This document shows positions 35,312 through 43,147 of a DNA stretch of 64,000 bases, piece after piece. How positions within the stretch are numbered: position 1 is the stretch's first letter; the number at the start of each line of letters is the position of its first letter. A program made the translations under genes and the position numbers. Source of the DNA: Devosia sp. MC521 (GTDB taxonomy: Bacteria; Pseudomonadota; Alphaproteobacteria; Rhizobiales; Devosiaceae); the NCBI RefSeq assembly GCF_014127105.1, contig NZ_CP059902.1, forward strand, positions 1,273,001 to 1,337,000, written 5' to 3'. The notes beneath the pieces are model-generated. The model did no database searches. It was not told where the DNA came from and saw nothing but the letters and a program-made list of their open reading frames with translations.

Positions 35312-35935
35312 ATGGGGGCCAAGGGCATGGGCGACAGCGACGGCACTATCGATCTGTCCAGTGAGGCAGCGGTGACGAAACGGGTTGACGAAACTGCCCT
35401 GTCTCCACAGGGCGCTTTAGACACCATAGAAGTTACCGGTACCATTAAGTGGTTTGACGCGGGCAAAGGTTTTGGCTTCATCATTCCCGATAATGGCACC
35501 GCAGATATCCTGCTGCACGTCACTTGCCTCCGACGAGATGGCTATCAGACCGCATATGAAGGCGCGCGCATCGTTGTCGAAGCGCTGAACCGCCCTGGTG
35601 GTCTGCAGGCCTTCCGCATTGTTTCCATGGACGAGTCGACGGCTCGCCATCCTTCCCAAATGCCAGCAGCGCGCACCCATGTGGTGGTTGAGCCAACCTC
35701 CGGCATGGTTCGCCTTGAAGTGAAGTGGTTCAATCGTATCCGCGGGTTCGGCTTCCTCTCGGAAGGCGAGGGTGCTCCGGATGTGTTTGTTCACATGGAA
35801 ACCCTGCGCCGCTTCGGCATTACAGAACTGCGTCCCGGCCAATATGTGTTGGTTCGTTATGGTAACGGCCCGAAAGGCCTTATGGTCGCCGAAATTCGGC
35901 CTGACGGTTGGGGCGACGCGCCGTCGTCACACTGA
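35312..35935 (+). CDS. tandem cold-shock domain protein
   Basis: 207 residues with two CSDs. The first begins GTIKWFDAGKGFGFIIPD (about 46), the second VKWFNRIRGFGFLSEGEG (about 135); each has its RNP1-like aromatic patch. Double-CSD proteins of this length are typical of Hyphomicrobiales and act as RNA chaperones or antiterminators. GAGGGG is 2-7 nt before the ATG. The acidic N-terminal 45 residues are probably disordered. Confidence 0.92.
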   Translation: MGAKGMGDSDGTIDLSSEAAVTKRVDETALSPQGALDTIEVTGTIKWFDAGKGFGFIIPDNGTADILLHVTCLRRDGYQTAYEGARIVVEALNRPGGLQAFRIVSMDESTARHPSQMPAARTHVVVEPTSGMVRLEVKWFNRIRGFGFLSEGEGAPDVFVHMETLRRFGITELRPGQYVLVRYGNGPKGLMVAEIRPDGWGDAPSSH

Positions 35936-35961
35936 CGGCTGCCCTACGTGACGAGGACCTC

Positions 35962-36414
35962 ATGATACACAGCGTAACCCGCACTCTCGCCGCCGCTGCG
36001 ACCGCTCTTGTCGTTGCGCTGCCCTTGGCTGCGTATAGCCAGGGAGAGGGCCTGACGATAAAGTCGGCGACCGGTGATCATGTGTTTACGGTTGACGTTG
36101 TCGATACGCCTGAGACCCGTGCCAAGGGCCTGATGAATGTCCATGAGCTCGCGCCAGACGCTGGCATGCTCTTTGACTTCAAAGAAGAGCGTCCCGTTGC
36201 TTTCTGGATGATGAACACCTTCATCCCGCTCGACATGCTGTTCATCACCGCGGATGGCACCATCAAGAACATTCACGTCAACGCCGTCCCGCATGACAAG
36301 ACCTCAATCCCTTCGGATGGTCCTGTGCAGTATGTGCTTGAAGTGCCCGGCGGACGCACCGTCGAATTGGGCATCGAGGCTGGCGACAGCGTCGTTCATT
36401 CGCGCATTCAGTAA
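35962..36414 (+). CDS. DUF192 secreted protein
   Basis: 150 residues from ATG 35962 (GAGG upstream). A signal peptide (LAAAATALVVALPLAAYSQ) is followed by the DUF192 fold with TPETRAKGLMNVHELAPDAGMLFDF and VAFWMMNTFIPLDMLFI. The family is widespread, about 120 residues when mature, with unknown biochemical role. It ends 3 nt from the end of the convergent hemolysin III gene. Confidence 0.88.
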   Translation: MIHSVTRTLAAAATALVVALPLAAYSQGEGLTIKSATGDHVFTVDVVDTPETRAKGLMNVHELAPDAGMLFDFKEERPVAFWMMNTFIPLDMLFITADGTIKNIHVNAVPHDKTSIPSDGPVQYVLEVPGGRTVELGIEAGDSVVHSRIQ

Positions 36415-36417
36415 CCG

Positions 36418-37104
36418 CTACATCCGTGCAACGATCATACAGTCAATGACGGCCCAAAGGTGCAGGCTTGCCCCTGCCACCACAAACACGTGCCAAAGCG
36501 CGTTTTGGAAGCGAAGCTTTTCCCACACGTGGAAGATGATCCCCGCCGAATAGGCGACGCCGCCTGCCAGCAACAGCCATAGGGTTGTTGGGGGCAGGGC
36601 GGTGGCAAGGGCGTTGAACACGAAGATGCCGCTCCAACCAATCCCGAGATAAAGCGGGATGGCAACGCGCCCAAAACGCTCTGGCACGATCAGCTTTAGC
36701 GCTACTCCGACGAGCGACGCGCCCCAGACAATTGCCATCATCGTAATCCCGAGTGTGGAATTTCCGAGCACTGCCAAAAATGGCGTGTAGCTACCCGCGA
36801 TGAAGAGAAAGATGGCCGCCTGATCAAGGCGCGCCCACACGTGTTTCCAGGAATTGTGGGGCCATAGATTATAAGCGAGCGATACGCCCAAGACGAAGAT
36901 CAACGTGCCAACGTAAATCGACAATGCGGGCACCGCTTCCGGGGCGGTCTCGAAGGCTGTGAGCGTCAGCAGAGCCGAGCCAGCGGCAATCGCCACTATC
37001 AGGCCTAGGACATGCACCACCGCGTCGGCCACCATTTCGCCAACCGAATATCGGCGGCGCGGGTCGAACTGCATGGCATTGGTGCTGTAACTGGTCTGTT
37101 TCAT
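36418..37104 (-). CDS. hemolysin III family membrane protein (PAQR/YqfA type)
   Basis: 228 residues from ATG 37104 (AAGG 7 nt upstream). Seven membrane segments. The PAQR signature is seen in YSVGEMVADAVVHVLG near the N-terminus (the Asp/His set), GSYTPFLAVL in the middle, and NALWHVFVVAGASLHLWAV at the end with the metal-binding His pair. Bacterial members are proposed to act as hydrolases or membrane-homeostasis factors; true haemolysis is rare. Confidence 0.9.
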   Translation of the reverse strand: MKQTSYSTNAMQFDPRRRYSVGEMVADAVVHVLGLIVAIAAGSALLTLTAFETAPEAVPALSIYVGTLIFVLGVSLAYNLWPHNSWKHVWARLDQAAIFLFIAGSYTPFLAVLGNSTLGITMMAIVWGASLVGVALKLIVPERFGRVAIPLYLGIGWSGIFVFNALATALPPTTLWLLLAGGVAYSAGIIFHVWEKLRFQNALWHVFVVAGASLHLWAVIDCMIVARM

Positions 37105-37234
37105 GTTTGGCCTTTTCCAGCATCCTGTGGGACGGGAATGACCGAAACCTTTCTTCAGTTCCGCAAAATACGGCCATGGTCTAGAATGCTCTAACAATCT
37201 CAGTGAACAAACTCTGAGGAAGTTGCGTGCTCAC

Positions 37235-37263
37235 TTGACGGGTAACTCTGATGTTACTTTAAA
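37235..37263 (+). promoter_or_regulatory. candidate promoter with embedded operator for the ArsR gene
   Basis: TTGACG (37235-37240), 17 bp, TTTAAA (37258-37263). The spacer holds a palindrome GTAAC-TCTGAT-GTTAC (37242-37257). Transcription would start at about the ATG (37271), giving a leaderless mRNA whose promoter could be blocked by the encoded winged-helix protein. Confidence 0.45.
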
Positions 37264-37270
37264 CCAGAGT

Positions 37271-38383
37271 ATGAAGCGCAAGACCAAAGCCCCCATCGCA
37301 GTTTATTCCGCACTCGGCGACGCTACGCGCTGCCGCATTATCGAGATCCTCATGCAGGGGCCTATTCCCGTGCATAAGCTCGCGGACGCCTTCACGATCA
37401 GCCGCCCGGCCATTTCGCGCCATTTGCGCGTGCTAAAGACGGCGGGGCTCGTGGTTGAGGTGAAGAAGGGGCGCGAAAACCTCTACACTCTTAAAACCAA
37501 GCCGCTGGTGAAAGCCACCGATTGGGTCGAGCTTCTGCTCAGTAAAGCGGTCGTGGATGATGAAGCCGATGTGCTCGTCTCAGCCGACGAACAGGTAACC
37601 GTGTCGGCTCCGGTCGCTGAAAGTTTTGAAGCCACTGAACACGCCCACAGCGCGCCAGTGTTACCTGCCGAAACGGAAGACCCGCAGCACGTTGAGCTGG
37701 GCGAATATATTGCGCCGGTGTTTGACGAAGAAGCGCTTGCATCTGAACAGCCAGATGACATGACCTCCGAAGCCGAAGCCGAAGCCGAAGCCGAAGCCGA
37801 AGCCGAAGCCGAAGCCGAAGCCGAAGCCGAAGCCGAAGCCGAAGCCGAAGCCGAAGCCGAAGCCGAAGCCGAAGCCGAAGCCGAAGCCGAAGCCGAAGCC
37901 GAAGCCGAAGCCGAAGCCGAAGCCGAAGCCGAAGCCGAAGCCGAAGCCGAAGCCGAAGCTGAAGCCGAAGCCGTATTTGCGGCCATGGATACTTTGGAAG
38001 ACGCTGAGGTCTTTAGCGCGCCTGCTTATGCCTCTACCGACGATACGCCGTTCTTCGACGGGGAGGAGCTCGCTGCCGCCGCTGAGGACTTCGTTGTCGA
38101 GGATGAAAGCGTCCTGCAGGGCACGGATTTGGAAGAGGCAGCTTCTGAGGTCGGCGTCACGCAGCCTGTGTCGAGCGATGCCAGTGCCGCTGACGCAAAG
38201 CCCGTGGACGACCTAGAGTCGATCTTCGTCATTCAGTCCGAGGCGGATCTCGCTGCTGAAGCGGCAGCACTAGCTGCGGCCGAAGAGGCCGCAAAGGCCA
38301 AGCAGAAGCCAAAGAAGAAAGACAAAAAAGTCGAAGCCGAAGAGATTGAGCTTTCGATCAACCAAATGGGCTTCGACTTCTAA
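37271..38383 (+). CDS. ArsR-type winged-helix regulator with 68-residue Glu-Ala repeat
   Basis: 370 residues from ATG 37271 (a TTG at 37223 is in frame). Residues 1-90 are an ArsR winged helix: YSALGDATRCRIIEIL, HKLADAFTISRPAISRHLRVLKTAGLV, and the wing KKGRENLYTL. There are no metal-binding Cys. Residues 91-166 are acidic, then exactly 34 Glu-Ala dipeptides (167-234), another acidic stretch, a Lys-rich patch and a conserved-looking end NQMGFDF. Ordinary ArsR proteins are about 100 residues, so most of this is an added low-complexity tail, possibly for protein contact or charge. Target unknown. Confidence 0.88.
   Translation: MKRKTKAPIAVYSALGDATRCRIIEILMQGPIPVHKLADAFTISRPAISRHLRVLKTAGLVVEVKKGRENLYTLKTKPLVKATDWVELLLSKAVVDDEADVLVSADEQVTVSAPVAESFEATEHAHSAPVLPAETEDPQHVELGEYIAPVFDEEALASEQPDDMTSEAEAEAEAEAEAEAEAEAEAEAEAEAEAEAEAEAEAEAEAEAEAEAEAEAEAEAEAEAEAEAEAEAEAVFAAMDTLEDAEVFSAPAYASTDDTPFFDGEELAAAAEDFVVEDESVLQGTDLEEAASEVGVTQPVSSDASAADAKPVDDLESIFVIQSEADLAAEAAALAAAEEAAKAKQKPKKKDKKVEAEEIELSINQMGFDF
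37769..37972 (+). repeat. GAAGCC hexamer microsatellite, 34 copies
   Basis: 204 bp of in-frame GAAGCC units; all are identical except one GAAGCT at 37955. It encodes (Glu-Ala)34. Because the unit is six bases, slippage would change the protein length without shifting the frame. Confidence 0.97.
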
Positions 38384-38395
38384 AGAGGTCGGCTG

Positions 38396-39229
38396 TTAGA
38401 CGACAGGCGCAGCGACAGGACCATACATCGGCAGCGAGTAATCATCGCTGTCGAAGGCGTTATGGACCGCGCGTTCAAAATCAGCTGCACACCACATAAT
38501 CTGCGAATTCGGGATGCGCTGTTCGATCGCGCCAAGTGCTGCTCTTGCGCCCAAGGCGATCGGGCGAATGGTGTGGCCGATAATTTCCGAAGCCGCTTGT
38601 GCAGCGGCAATGTCTTTACGCTGGTCGCCAATGTACCAGATCACGTCGGTCCGGCGGAGGTCGCGGCCAATATTGGACAGCGCTTCGAGGATCGAATCTG
38701 GCCACGGCTTTCCGCGGCGTACGTCTTCACGGAACACGGCCGTCGAGAAATACTTCCGCAGATCGAAAGCTTCCAGCACATCATGGCCATAGCCACGGCC
38801 AAGGCCGTTGCTGACGACGCCAGTGGCAACACCTTCGGCGTGGAGGCGCTCGAGGACGCAACGCATGTTCTCGCATGGCGAAAGCATCTCGTTGACCGTC
38901 TTACGACGCACTTTGTGGATCGCGCGGTGAACCAATAACCGCGGTGGGCGTTGTTCTTTTAAGCGCTGACGACGCTGCAGACGGAATCGTGCTGCGAGCC
39001 GTCCACCCTTATGGGAACAGTCGTCCAAGAATTCGAGCATTTGCAGCACGCGTGGATTGACGTGGTGCACCAGGGTCCCATCAAGATCGAAGAGGACGAT
39101 GGTTGGTCGGTTCGCTTGGTTAGCCAGAGGTTCAGCTCCCGTTAGACGATAGTTAAAATGGCCTAAATTTGTCCGCCGTACAACCCTGCAGGGCCAACCC
39201 CGCGCCCACTTGCCGCGGAGAAGCCACAA
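38396..39229 (-). CDS. HAD-family hydrolase
   Basis: 277 residues in the open frame, but the only start codon before the catalytic motif is a TTG, so the N-terminus is uncertain. The catalytic core starts at FDLDGTLVHHV (nucleophile Asp). Motif II is VATGVVSNGLG, then the Lys region GKPWPDSILEAL, and motif IV IWYIGDQRKDIAAA. The helical cap is inserted after motif I. Phosphoglycolate-phosphatase-like; substrate unknown. It ends 12 nt from the ArsR stop, convergent. Confidence 0.85.
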   Translation of the reverse strand: MWLLRGKWARGWPCRVVRRTNLGHFNYRLTGAEPLANQANRPTIVLFDLDGTLVHHVNPRVLQMLEFLDDCSHKGGRLAARFRLQRRQRLKEQRPPRLLVHRAIHKVRRKTVNEMLSPCENMRCVLERLHAEGVATGVVSNGLGRGYGHDVLEAFDLRKYFSTAVFREDVRRGKPWPDSILEALSNIGRDLRRTDVIWYIGDQRKDIAAAQAASEIIGHTIRPIALGARAALGAIEQRIPNSQIMWCAADFERAVHNAFDSDDYSLPMYGPVAAPVV

Positions 39230-39616
39230 TATCGGGCGCTCAAATCCGATCTTTCCACTGCTCTGAGCCCGAACAAATTCCCAAAAAGCTCAGGGTTATC
39301 GACCAGTTGAGCGCTCTATTAAGTCTCTGACCTGAGCTGGAAATTTATTCCCGAACGCTGTGGCGGGTCCCAGAGAGTGGCCCTTGGGACTTCACCCTCC
39401 AGAAAATGCACTTGGAAGAACTCCCATGGCCGGGCGCAAGGTGCCTCCCGCTCGTTCATGCAAGGTGAAGGCGCGGCGTCTTTTGCCAGACTCACCATGT
39501 GCCGAAGCGCAAAACCACGCGGCATAAGCGCAGTGTTTTGGGGTACTCTTAAATCCTTATTAACCATGCGAGCCGTTGATGGCATTAAGGGTAACTCCTG
39601 TGATTTGGAGGCGGAA
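39230..39616. other. long gap upstream of mipZ
   Basis: No supported gene. It contains an imperfect hairpin GTCCCA/TGGGAC (39367-39390) and, if the GGAGG-TTG start of mipZ is right, a leader of unknown length. The mipZ frame is open from 39377, but the residues there do not look coding. Confidence 0.45.
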
Positions 39617-40462
39617 TTGGGCCAGCAACGCGCGCACGTCATTGTGGTGGGAAATGAGAAGGGTGGCTCCGGCAAGTCGACCTTGTCGCTGCACCTAGCT
39701 GTCTATTTGCTGCATCAAGGTTTTCGCGTTGCCACGGTCGACGTCGATAGCCGCCAGCAAACGCTGACCCGCTACATCCGCAATCGCCGCAATACGCTCG
39801 ACACCACGGGCCGTGACATTCCTATGCCAAAGCACGTCCATGTGCCCACTGGCTGGAGCGACTCGATCAAGGAAAACCAAAAGGCCGAGCTCGAGCTCTT
39901 TTCGCGCTCGATGGATAAGCTTTACGAAGAGGTCGATTTCATCGTCATCGACACGCCGGGATTTGATGCTCATCTCGCCCGTCTCGCCCATAGTGCAGCC
40001 GACACGCTTGTGACCCCCGTCAACGACAGCATGATCGACCTCGACGTGTTGGCGAAAATTGACGTGCGCACCGGCGATCCAGAAAGTCTCTCGCCTTATT
40101 CCAAGAACGTGCAGCGCGCCCGCGCCGAGCGCCAAATCGCCACCGGCGCTCCAAGCGATTGGGTCATTGTCCGCAACCGCATCTCGGCGCTCTCTAACCG
40201 CAATGGCGCGAGCGTGCATGATAGCGTGGTGAAAATTGCCGATGCACTGACCTGCCGCGTCGCCGATGGCATTGCCGAGCGCGTGATCTTCCGCTCGCTC
40301 TTCCCCATCGGCATGACCGTGTTTGATCCATTGGACGCCCAGCTCTTGGGCGCGGCGCCGTCCATGTCCCACGTCAATGCGCGGCAGGAATACCGCGATC
40401 TGGTCGCCATGCTGCATTTGCCAGACCCGCGTCTCGCGCAGGACGAACGTCTCTCAGCATAA
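39617..40462 (+). CDS. mipZ: MipZ division-plane ATPase
   Basis: 281 residues from TTG 39617, which has GGAGG 6 nt upstream; the ATG at 39566 would add 17 residues. ParA/MinD-type deviant Walker A (NEKGGSGKST), Walker A' (VDVDSRQQT) and switch II (VIDTPGFDAHLARLAH). The Arg-rich RNRRNTL and C-terminal FRSLFPIGMTVFD match alphaproteobacterial MipZ rather than MinD or ParA. MipZ binds ParB near the origin and, as an ATP dimer, blocks FtsZ polymerisation away from midcell. Single gene with a terminator. Confidence 0.92.
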   Translation: MGQQRAHVIVVGNEKGGSGKSTLSLHLAVYLLHQGFRVATVDVDSRQQTLTRYIRNRRNTLDTTGRDIPMPKHVHVPTGWSDSIKENQKAELELFSRSMDKLYEEVDFIVIDTPGFDAHLARLAHSAADTLVTPVNDSMIDLDVLAKIDVRTGDPESLSPYSKNVQRARAERQIATGAPSDWVIVRNRISALSNRNGASVHDSVVKIADALTCRVADGIAERVIFRSLFPIGMTVFDPLDAQLLGAAPSMSHVNARQEYRDLVAMLHLPDPRLAQDERLSA

Positions 40463-40465
40463 AAG

Positions 40466-40491
40466 AAAGCGGCGCCGAAACGCCGCTTTTT
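40466..40491 (+). terminator. intrinsic terminator of mipZ (and lrgB from the other side)
   Basis: AAAGCGGCG - CCGAAA - CGCCGCTTTTT. The A-rich left flank lets it work in both directions. Confidence 0.9.
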
Positions 40492-40501
40492 GTCTGTCTG
40501 G

Positions 40502-41221
40502 CTACGCGCCAAACAACACTTGTAAGCCCACCACGATCAGCGCTGTGAACGCGCCATTGAGCGCCATGCCAATGCCTGAGAACGCGCCCCCCACGTCGCT
40601 CACCTGCAAGGCGCGGGCGGTGCCGATGCCATGCGAAGTTACGCCGACAGCAAAGCCACGCGCCGCATAGTTCTTGATCTTGAGGGCGTTCATCAGAGGC
40701 GTAACCAAAATAGCCCCGGTAATGCCCGTGGAGATCCCCAAGACGGCGGCCAGCGATGGAATGCCGCCAAGGCTCTTGGCTAGCTCCATCGCAATCGGCG
40801 CACTGACCGATTTCGGGGTAATCGACGCGATCACCTCAGCCGGCGCGCCAAAGAGATAGACAATGCCCACGGCGCTCGCCATGGCCACGATAGCTCCCAC
40901 CACCAGTGATACCGCAATTGGCACCAGCGAGCGCTTCACCGCGTCGATATTCCGGAACAAGGGGATCGACAGCGCAACCGTTGCTGGCCCAAGCAGGAAG
41001 TGCACGAACTGCGCCCCCTCAAAATAGGTCGGGTAGCTCGTTCCGGAGATCAGCAGGATCGGAATGATGATCGCGGCGCTGATCAGCACATTGTTGGCAA
41101 AGGGAGAGCCTTTGAAGAATGCCCCGATCTTGAGCGAGGTGGCATAGGCCACCAGCGTCACTGCCAGCCAGGTGAGGGGGGAGGCTGCGAGATATACCCA
41201 AACGCCCGTCAGCCCGGTCAT
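40502..41221 (-). CDS. lrgB: LrgB family protein
   Basis: 239 residues from ATG 41221, which overlaps the lrgA stop (ATGA). Multi-helix membrane protein. The landmarks are LLGPATVALSIPLFRN, SVSAPIAMELAKSLGG, SLAAVLGISTGITGAI and GVTSHGIGTARAL. LrgB/CidB proteins pair with LrgA/CidA, are described as controlling murein hydrolase activity, and transport pyruvate in some bacteria. Translationally coupled to lrgA. Confidence 0.92.
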   Translation of the reverse strand: MTGLTGVWVYLAASPLTWLAVTLVAYATSLKIGAFFKGSPFANNVLISAAIIIPILLISGTSYPTYFEGAQFVHFLLGPATVALSIPLFRNIDAVKRSLVPIAVSLVVGAIVAMASAVGIVYLFGAPAEVIASITPKSVSAPIAMELAKSLGGIPSLAAVLGISTGITGAILVTPLMNALKIKNYAARGFAVGVTSHGIGTARALQVSDVGGAFSGIGMALNGAFTALIVVGLQVLFGA

Positions 41222-41625
41222 GGCTTGCCTCGGTTTATTAGCTTTTCTGTCAGCAGGAACGTGCCAACCGTCGCGAGCAGTGTCAGCACCGTTGAAACGA
41301 CCAGCGCCAAGACAAGGGGAATGCCCCAAGCCAGCACGAGATCGCCATACTGCATCACGCCCACTGCCGCAGGCACAAATAGCATTGCCAAAATGCCGAG
41401 GAGGGCATTGCCGACAGCCATCACCGAGCGACGCTGTTTTGGTAATCTGGGCAGCAGCGCCAGCAAGAGCAGCATTCCCGCCACAGGGCCGGGGAAAGCA
41501 AAACTAGGCAGCACAATGCGGATCGCATGCACCAGCACTTCCCCCGCCAATTGACAGAGGATGAGAATGGCAAACCCGGCGACATAATCACCGGGCTTTA
41601 GCGGCTGTTCTTCGATTGGGGGCAC
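41218..41625 (-). CDS. lrgA: LrgA/CidA family holin-like protein
   Basis: 135 residues from GTG 41625, chosen because GGAG lies 6 nt before it; the frame is open to 41733. Four membrane segments with the family motifs AILILCQLAGEVLVHAI, FPGPVAGMLLLLALL and the long loop to FVPAAVGVMQYGD. Holin-like partner of LrgB. Confidence 0.9.
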   Translation of the reverse strand: MPPIEEQPLKPGDYVAGFAILILCQLAGEVLVHAIRIVLPSFAFPGPVAGMLLLLALLPRLPKQRRSVMAVGNALLGILAMLFVPAAVGVMQYGDLVLAWGIPLVLALVVSTVLTLLATVGTFLLTEKLINRGKP

Positions 41626-41867
41626 CGAAATCTCCGTTGTGAAGCGTGCATAGGGCTGCCGCTTCGCTGAGCTATTGCGCCCGACATATGCCGCTCCCCG
41701 CCAAGACGCAATCGCCTGCCTCGGCCCTGTCACATCTGCCGCATGAAAAAAGACTAAGCTTGTCAGTCAGATAGGCAGGCGTTTTGAATCAGTTTCGCCA
41801 CAACCCGATAACTCACTCCCACCTCGGCGAGTTCCTTCTGCCCTTCCATCCACGACCGCGATGCACG

Positions 41868-41898
41868 CCTCCCCCTTCAGGGGGAGGTTGGGTGGGGG
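41868..41898. repeat. palindromic intergenic repeat
   Basis: CCTCCCCC-TTCA-GGGGGAGG then TTGGGTGGGGG, a sequence type scattered between genes of many alphaproteobacteria. It lies between the NDT/TIR-like gene and lrgA. Confidence 0.6.
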
Positions 41899-41899
41899 A

Positions 41900-41922
41900 A
41901 ACAAAAAGGGCAGCATGCCCTT
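41900..41922 (-). terminator. intrinsic terminator of the NDT/TIR-like gene
   Basis: On the minus strand AAGGGCA - TGC - TGCCCTT then TTTGTTT, 73 nt after the stop of the leftward gene. Confidence 0.75.
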
Positions 41923-41995
41923 CAGCACATCACCCTCTAAAGTATTGGATGAAAATTCTAGTCCGCGTGCTCGAAGAGTTACTATTTGCTTCTCG

Positions 41996-43000
41996 TCAGA
42001 AAGGGAGGTCCTCAACTTCTTTAATGAGGCGGTTTTGTAGAGTTTCAGCTCGGTCGAGAAGTATTCTGAAGCCGGTGGGGTCAATCCTAGAGCCTTCTGC
42101 GTACTTCAACGCTCTAGCGATATCTTCGATGACCCCGTTCACTTCTCTGAGCACAATTGTATGCTCTGCCTTGCCGAAACTTGCCTGGGCTCTCTCGAAG
42201 CTGGAAGCAATTCGCTCATACTCTAGGGACACCGGAGTGCGTGGTCGAGCTAGGGGACCGCGAGTTGAGGTAAGGTCTTCAACCATCTTTCGAATATAGT
42301 GCATTTCCGTCCGCAAAACGTCCATAGACATGGCGTCTTTTTGGCCGGTGACGTCTGGTATTTTAGCGGGTTCAGTCAGAGATAGCAGTCTGACAATGGA
42401 ATTTACATTTCCGCTGTCTGAAGTCGACTTCTGTGTTTCGGTGATTGCCTCACTAAGCTTTCTTTGTGTCTCCACCACATCGTGATAACGCATCTCCTTA
42501 GAGTAATCTAAGCACCTGATCGGCCCGATATCGAATATTTTTGGCGTACCCTTTTCTTGGATGAGGACCACGGGCAGGTCGAAAGCTTGTCTTATTCCCA
42601 GTTCGAAAAGGACATTCGGATTTCGTGTGCTGAGATCACAGATTGCCACCGGTGACTCTATGGTTTTTCTCAGGATATCGAGGTGAATGAAGTTACTCGC
42701 CTGAACGTCATCGGCGCGTACTGCGGAAAAGCCTGCGACATCGCATGCAGGTTTGATTATGTCATCGTATACATGTCTGAAATGATTAGGATCGTACCCT
42801 TCGAATTCAGATATGGGCATAATAACAAAGCAATCTTTGTTCGTAGTGTTATTTTCATCCTTCTTAATTTTTTGACCTGTGGTCTTTTCCATCTTTTTTG
42901 GTAGCGCCCTAAGTGATATATCAACTTGTTTATATGATTTGATATTTTTTTGTATTAGAGCAAGTCTCTTTTTAAATGGCTGATCGGGGTGCTCGCGCAT
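41996..43000 (-). CDS. nucleoside-deoxyribosyltransferase/TIR-like domain protein (unknown role)
   Basis: 334 residues from ATG 43000; ATG 42892 or a TTG at 43051 are alternatives. Residues about 55-160 form the recognisable domain: CFVIMPISE, HFRHVYDDIIKPACDVAG, AICDLSTRNPNVLFELGIRQAF and LPVVLIQEKGTP. This is the Rossmann-like fold shared by nucleoside 2-deoxyribosyltransferases and TIR-like nucleotide sensors, with the DL-(S/T)-x-x-NPNVxxELG loop. The rest is helical and may be a partner or sensing region. The gene is A+T-richer than its surroundings and stands alone beside tandem repeats, as acquired genes do. A defence or signalling role is possible but not shown. Confidence 0.8.
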   Translation of the reverse strand: MREHPDQPFKKRLALIQKNIKSYKQVDISLRALPKKMEKTTGQKIKKDENNTTNKDCFVIMPISEFEGYDPNHFRHVYDDIIKPACDVAGFSAVRADDVQASNFIHLDILRKTIESPVAICDLSTRNPNVLFELGIRQAFDLPVVLIQEKGTPKIFDIGPIRCLDYSKEMRYHDVVETQRKLSEAITETQKSTSDSGNVNSIVRLLSLTEPAKIPDVTGQKDAMSMDVLRTEMHYIRKMVEDLTSTRGPLARPRTPVSLEYERIASSFERAQASFGKAEHTIVLREVNGVIEDIARALKYAEGSRIDPTGFRILLDRAETLQNRLIKEVEDLPF

Positions 43001-43045
43001 TTCTAATGCAAACAAAAGGGCGGCGGCGACCTCCGTCACCACCAC

Positions 43046-43147
43046 CCTCAAAACGCTTCAGCCCAAAAGAACCTCAGTCCCTCAAAACGCTTCAGCCCAA
43101 AAGAACCTCAGTCCCTCAAAACGCTTCAGCCCAAAAGAACCTCAGTC
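43046..43147. repeat. 34-bp tandem repeat, three copies
   Basis: Three identical 34-bp units (43046-43079, 43080-43113, 43114-43147), each CCTCAAAACG...CCTCAGTC. Read on the minus strand each copy contains the TGAGG that ends the DUF1684 gene, followed by a T-rich run. A fourth, diverged unit lies inside the end of that gene. There are no spacers, so it is not a CRISPR array. Confidence 0.95.

Noticed and set aside
37483..37986. Minus-strand frame coding a long Ser-Ala repeat
   Set aside because: It is the mirror of the GAAGCC repeat in the ArsR gene; no ribosome-binding site and no domain.
41767..42084. 105-codon minus-strand frame
   Set aside because: It runs through a palindromic repeat and a terminator and overlaps the end of the NDT/TIR-like gene; no ribosome-binding site.
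43046..43147. CRISPR-like array
   Set aside because: Units are contiguous without spacers and no cas genes are near; it is a plain tandem duplication of a gene end.
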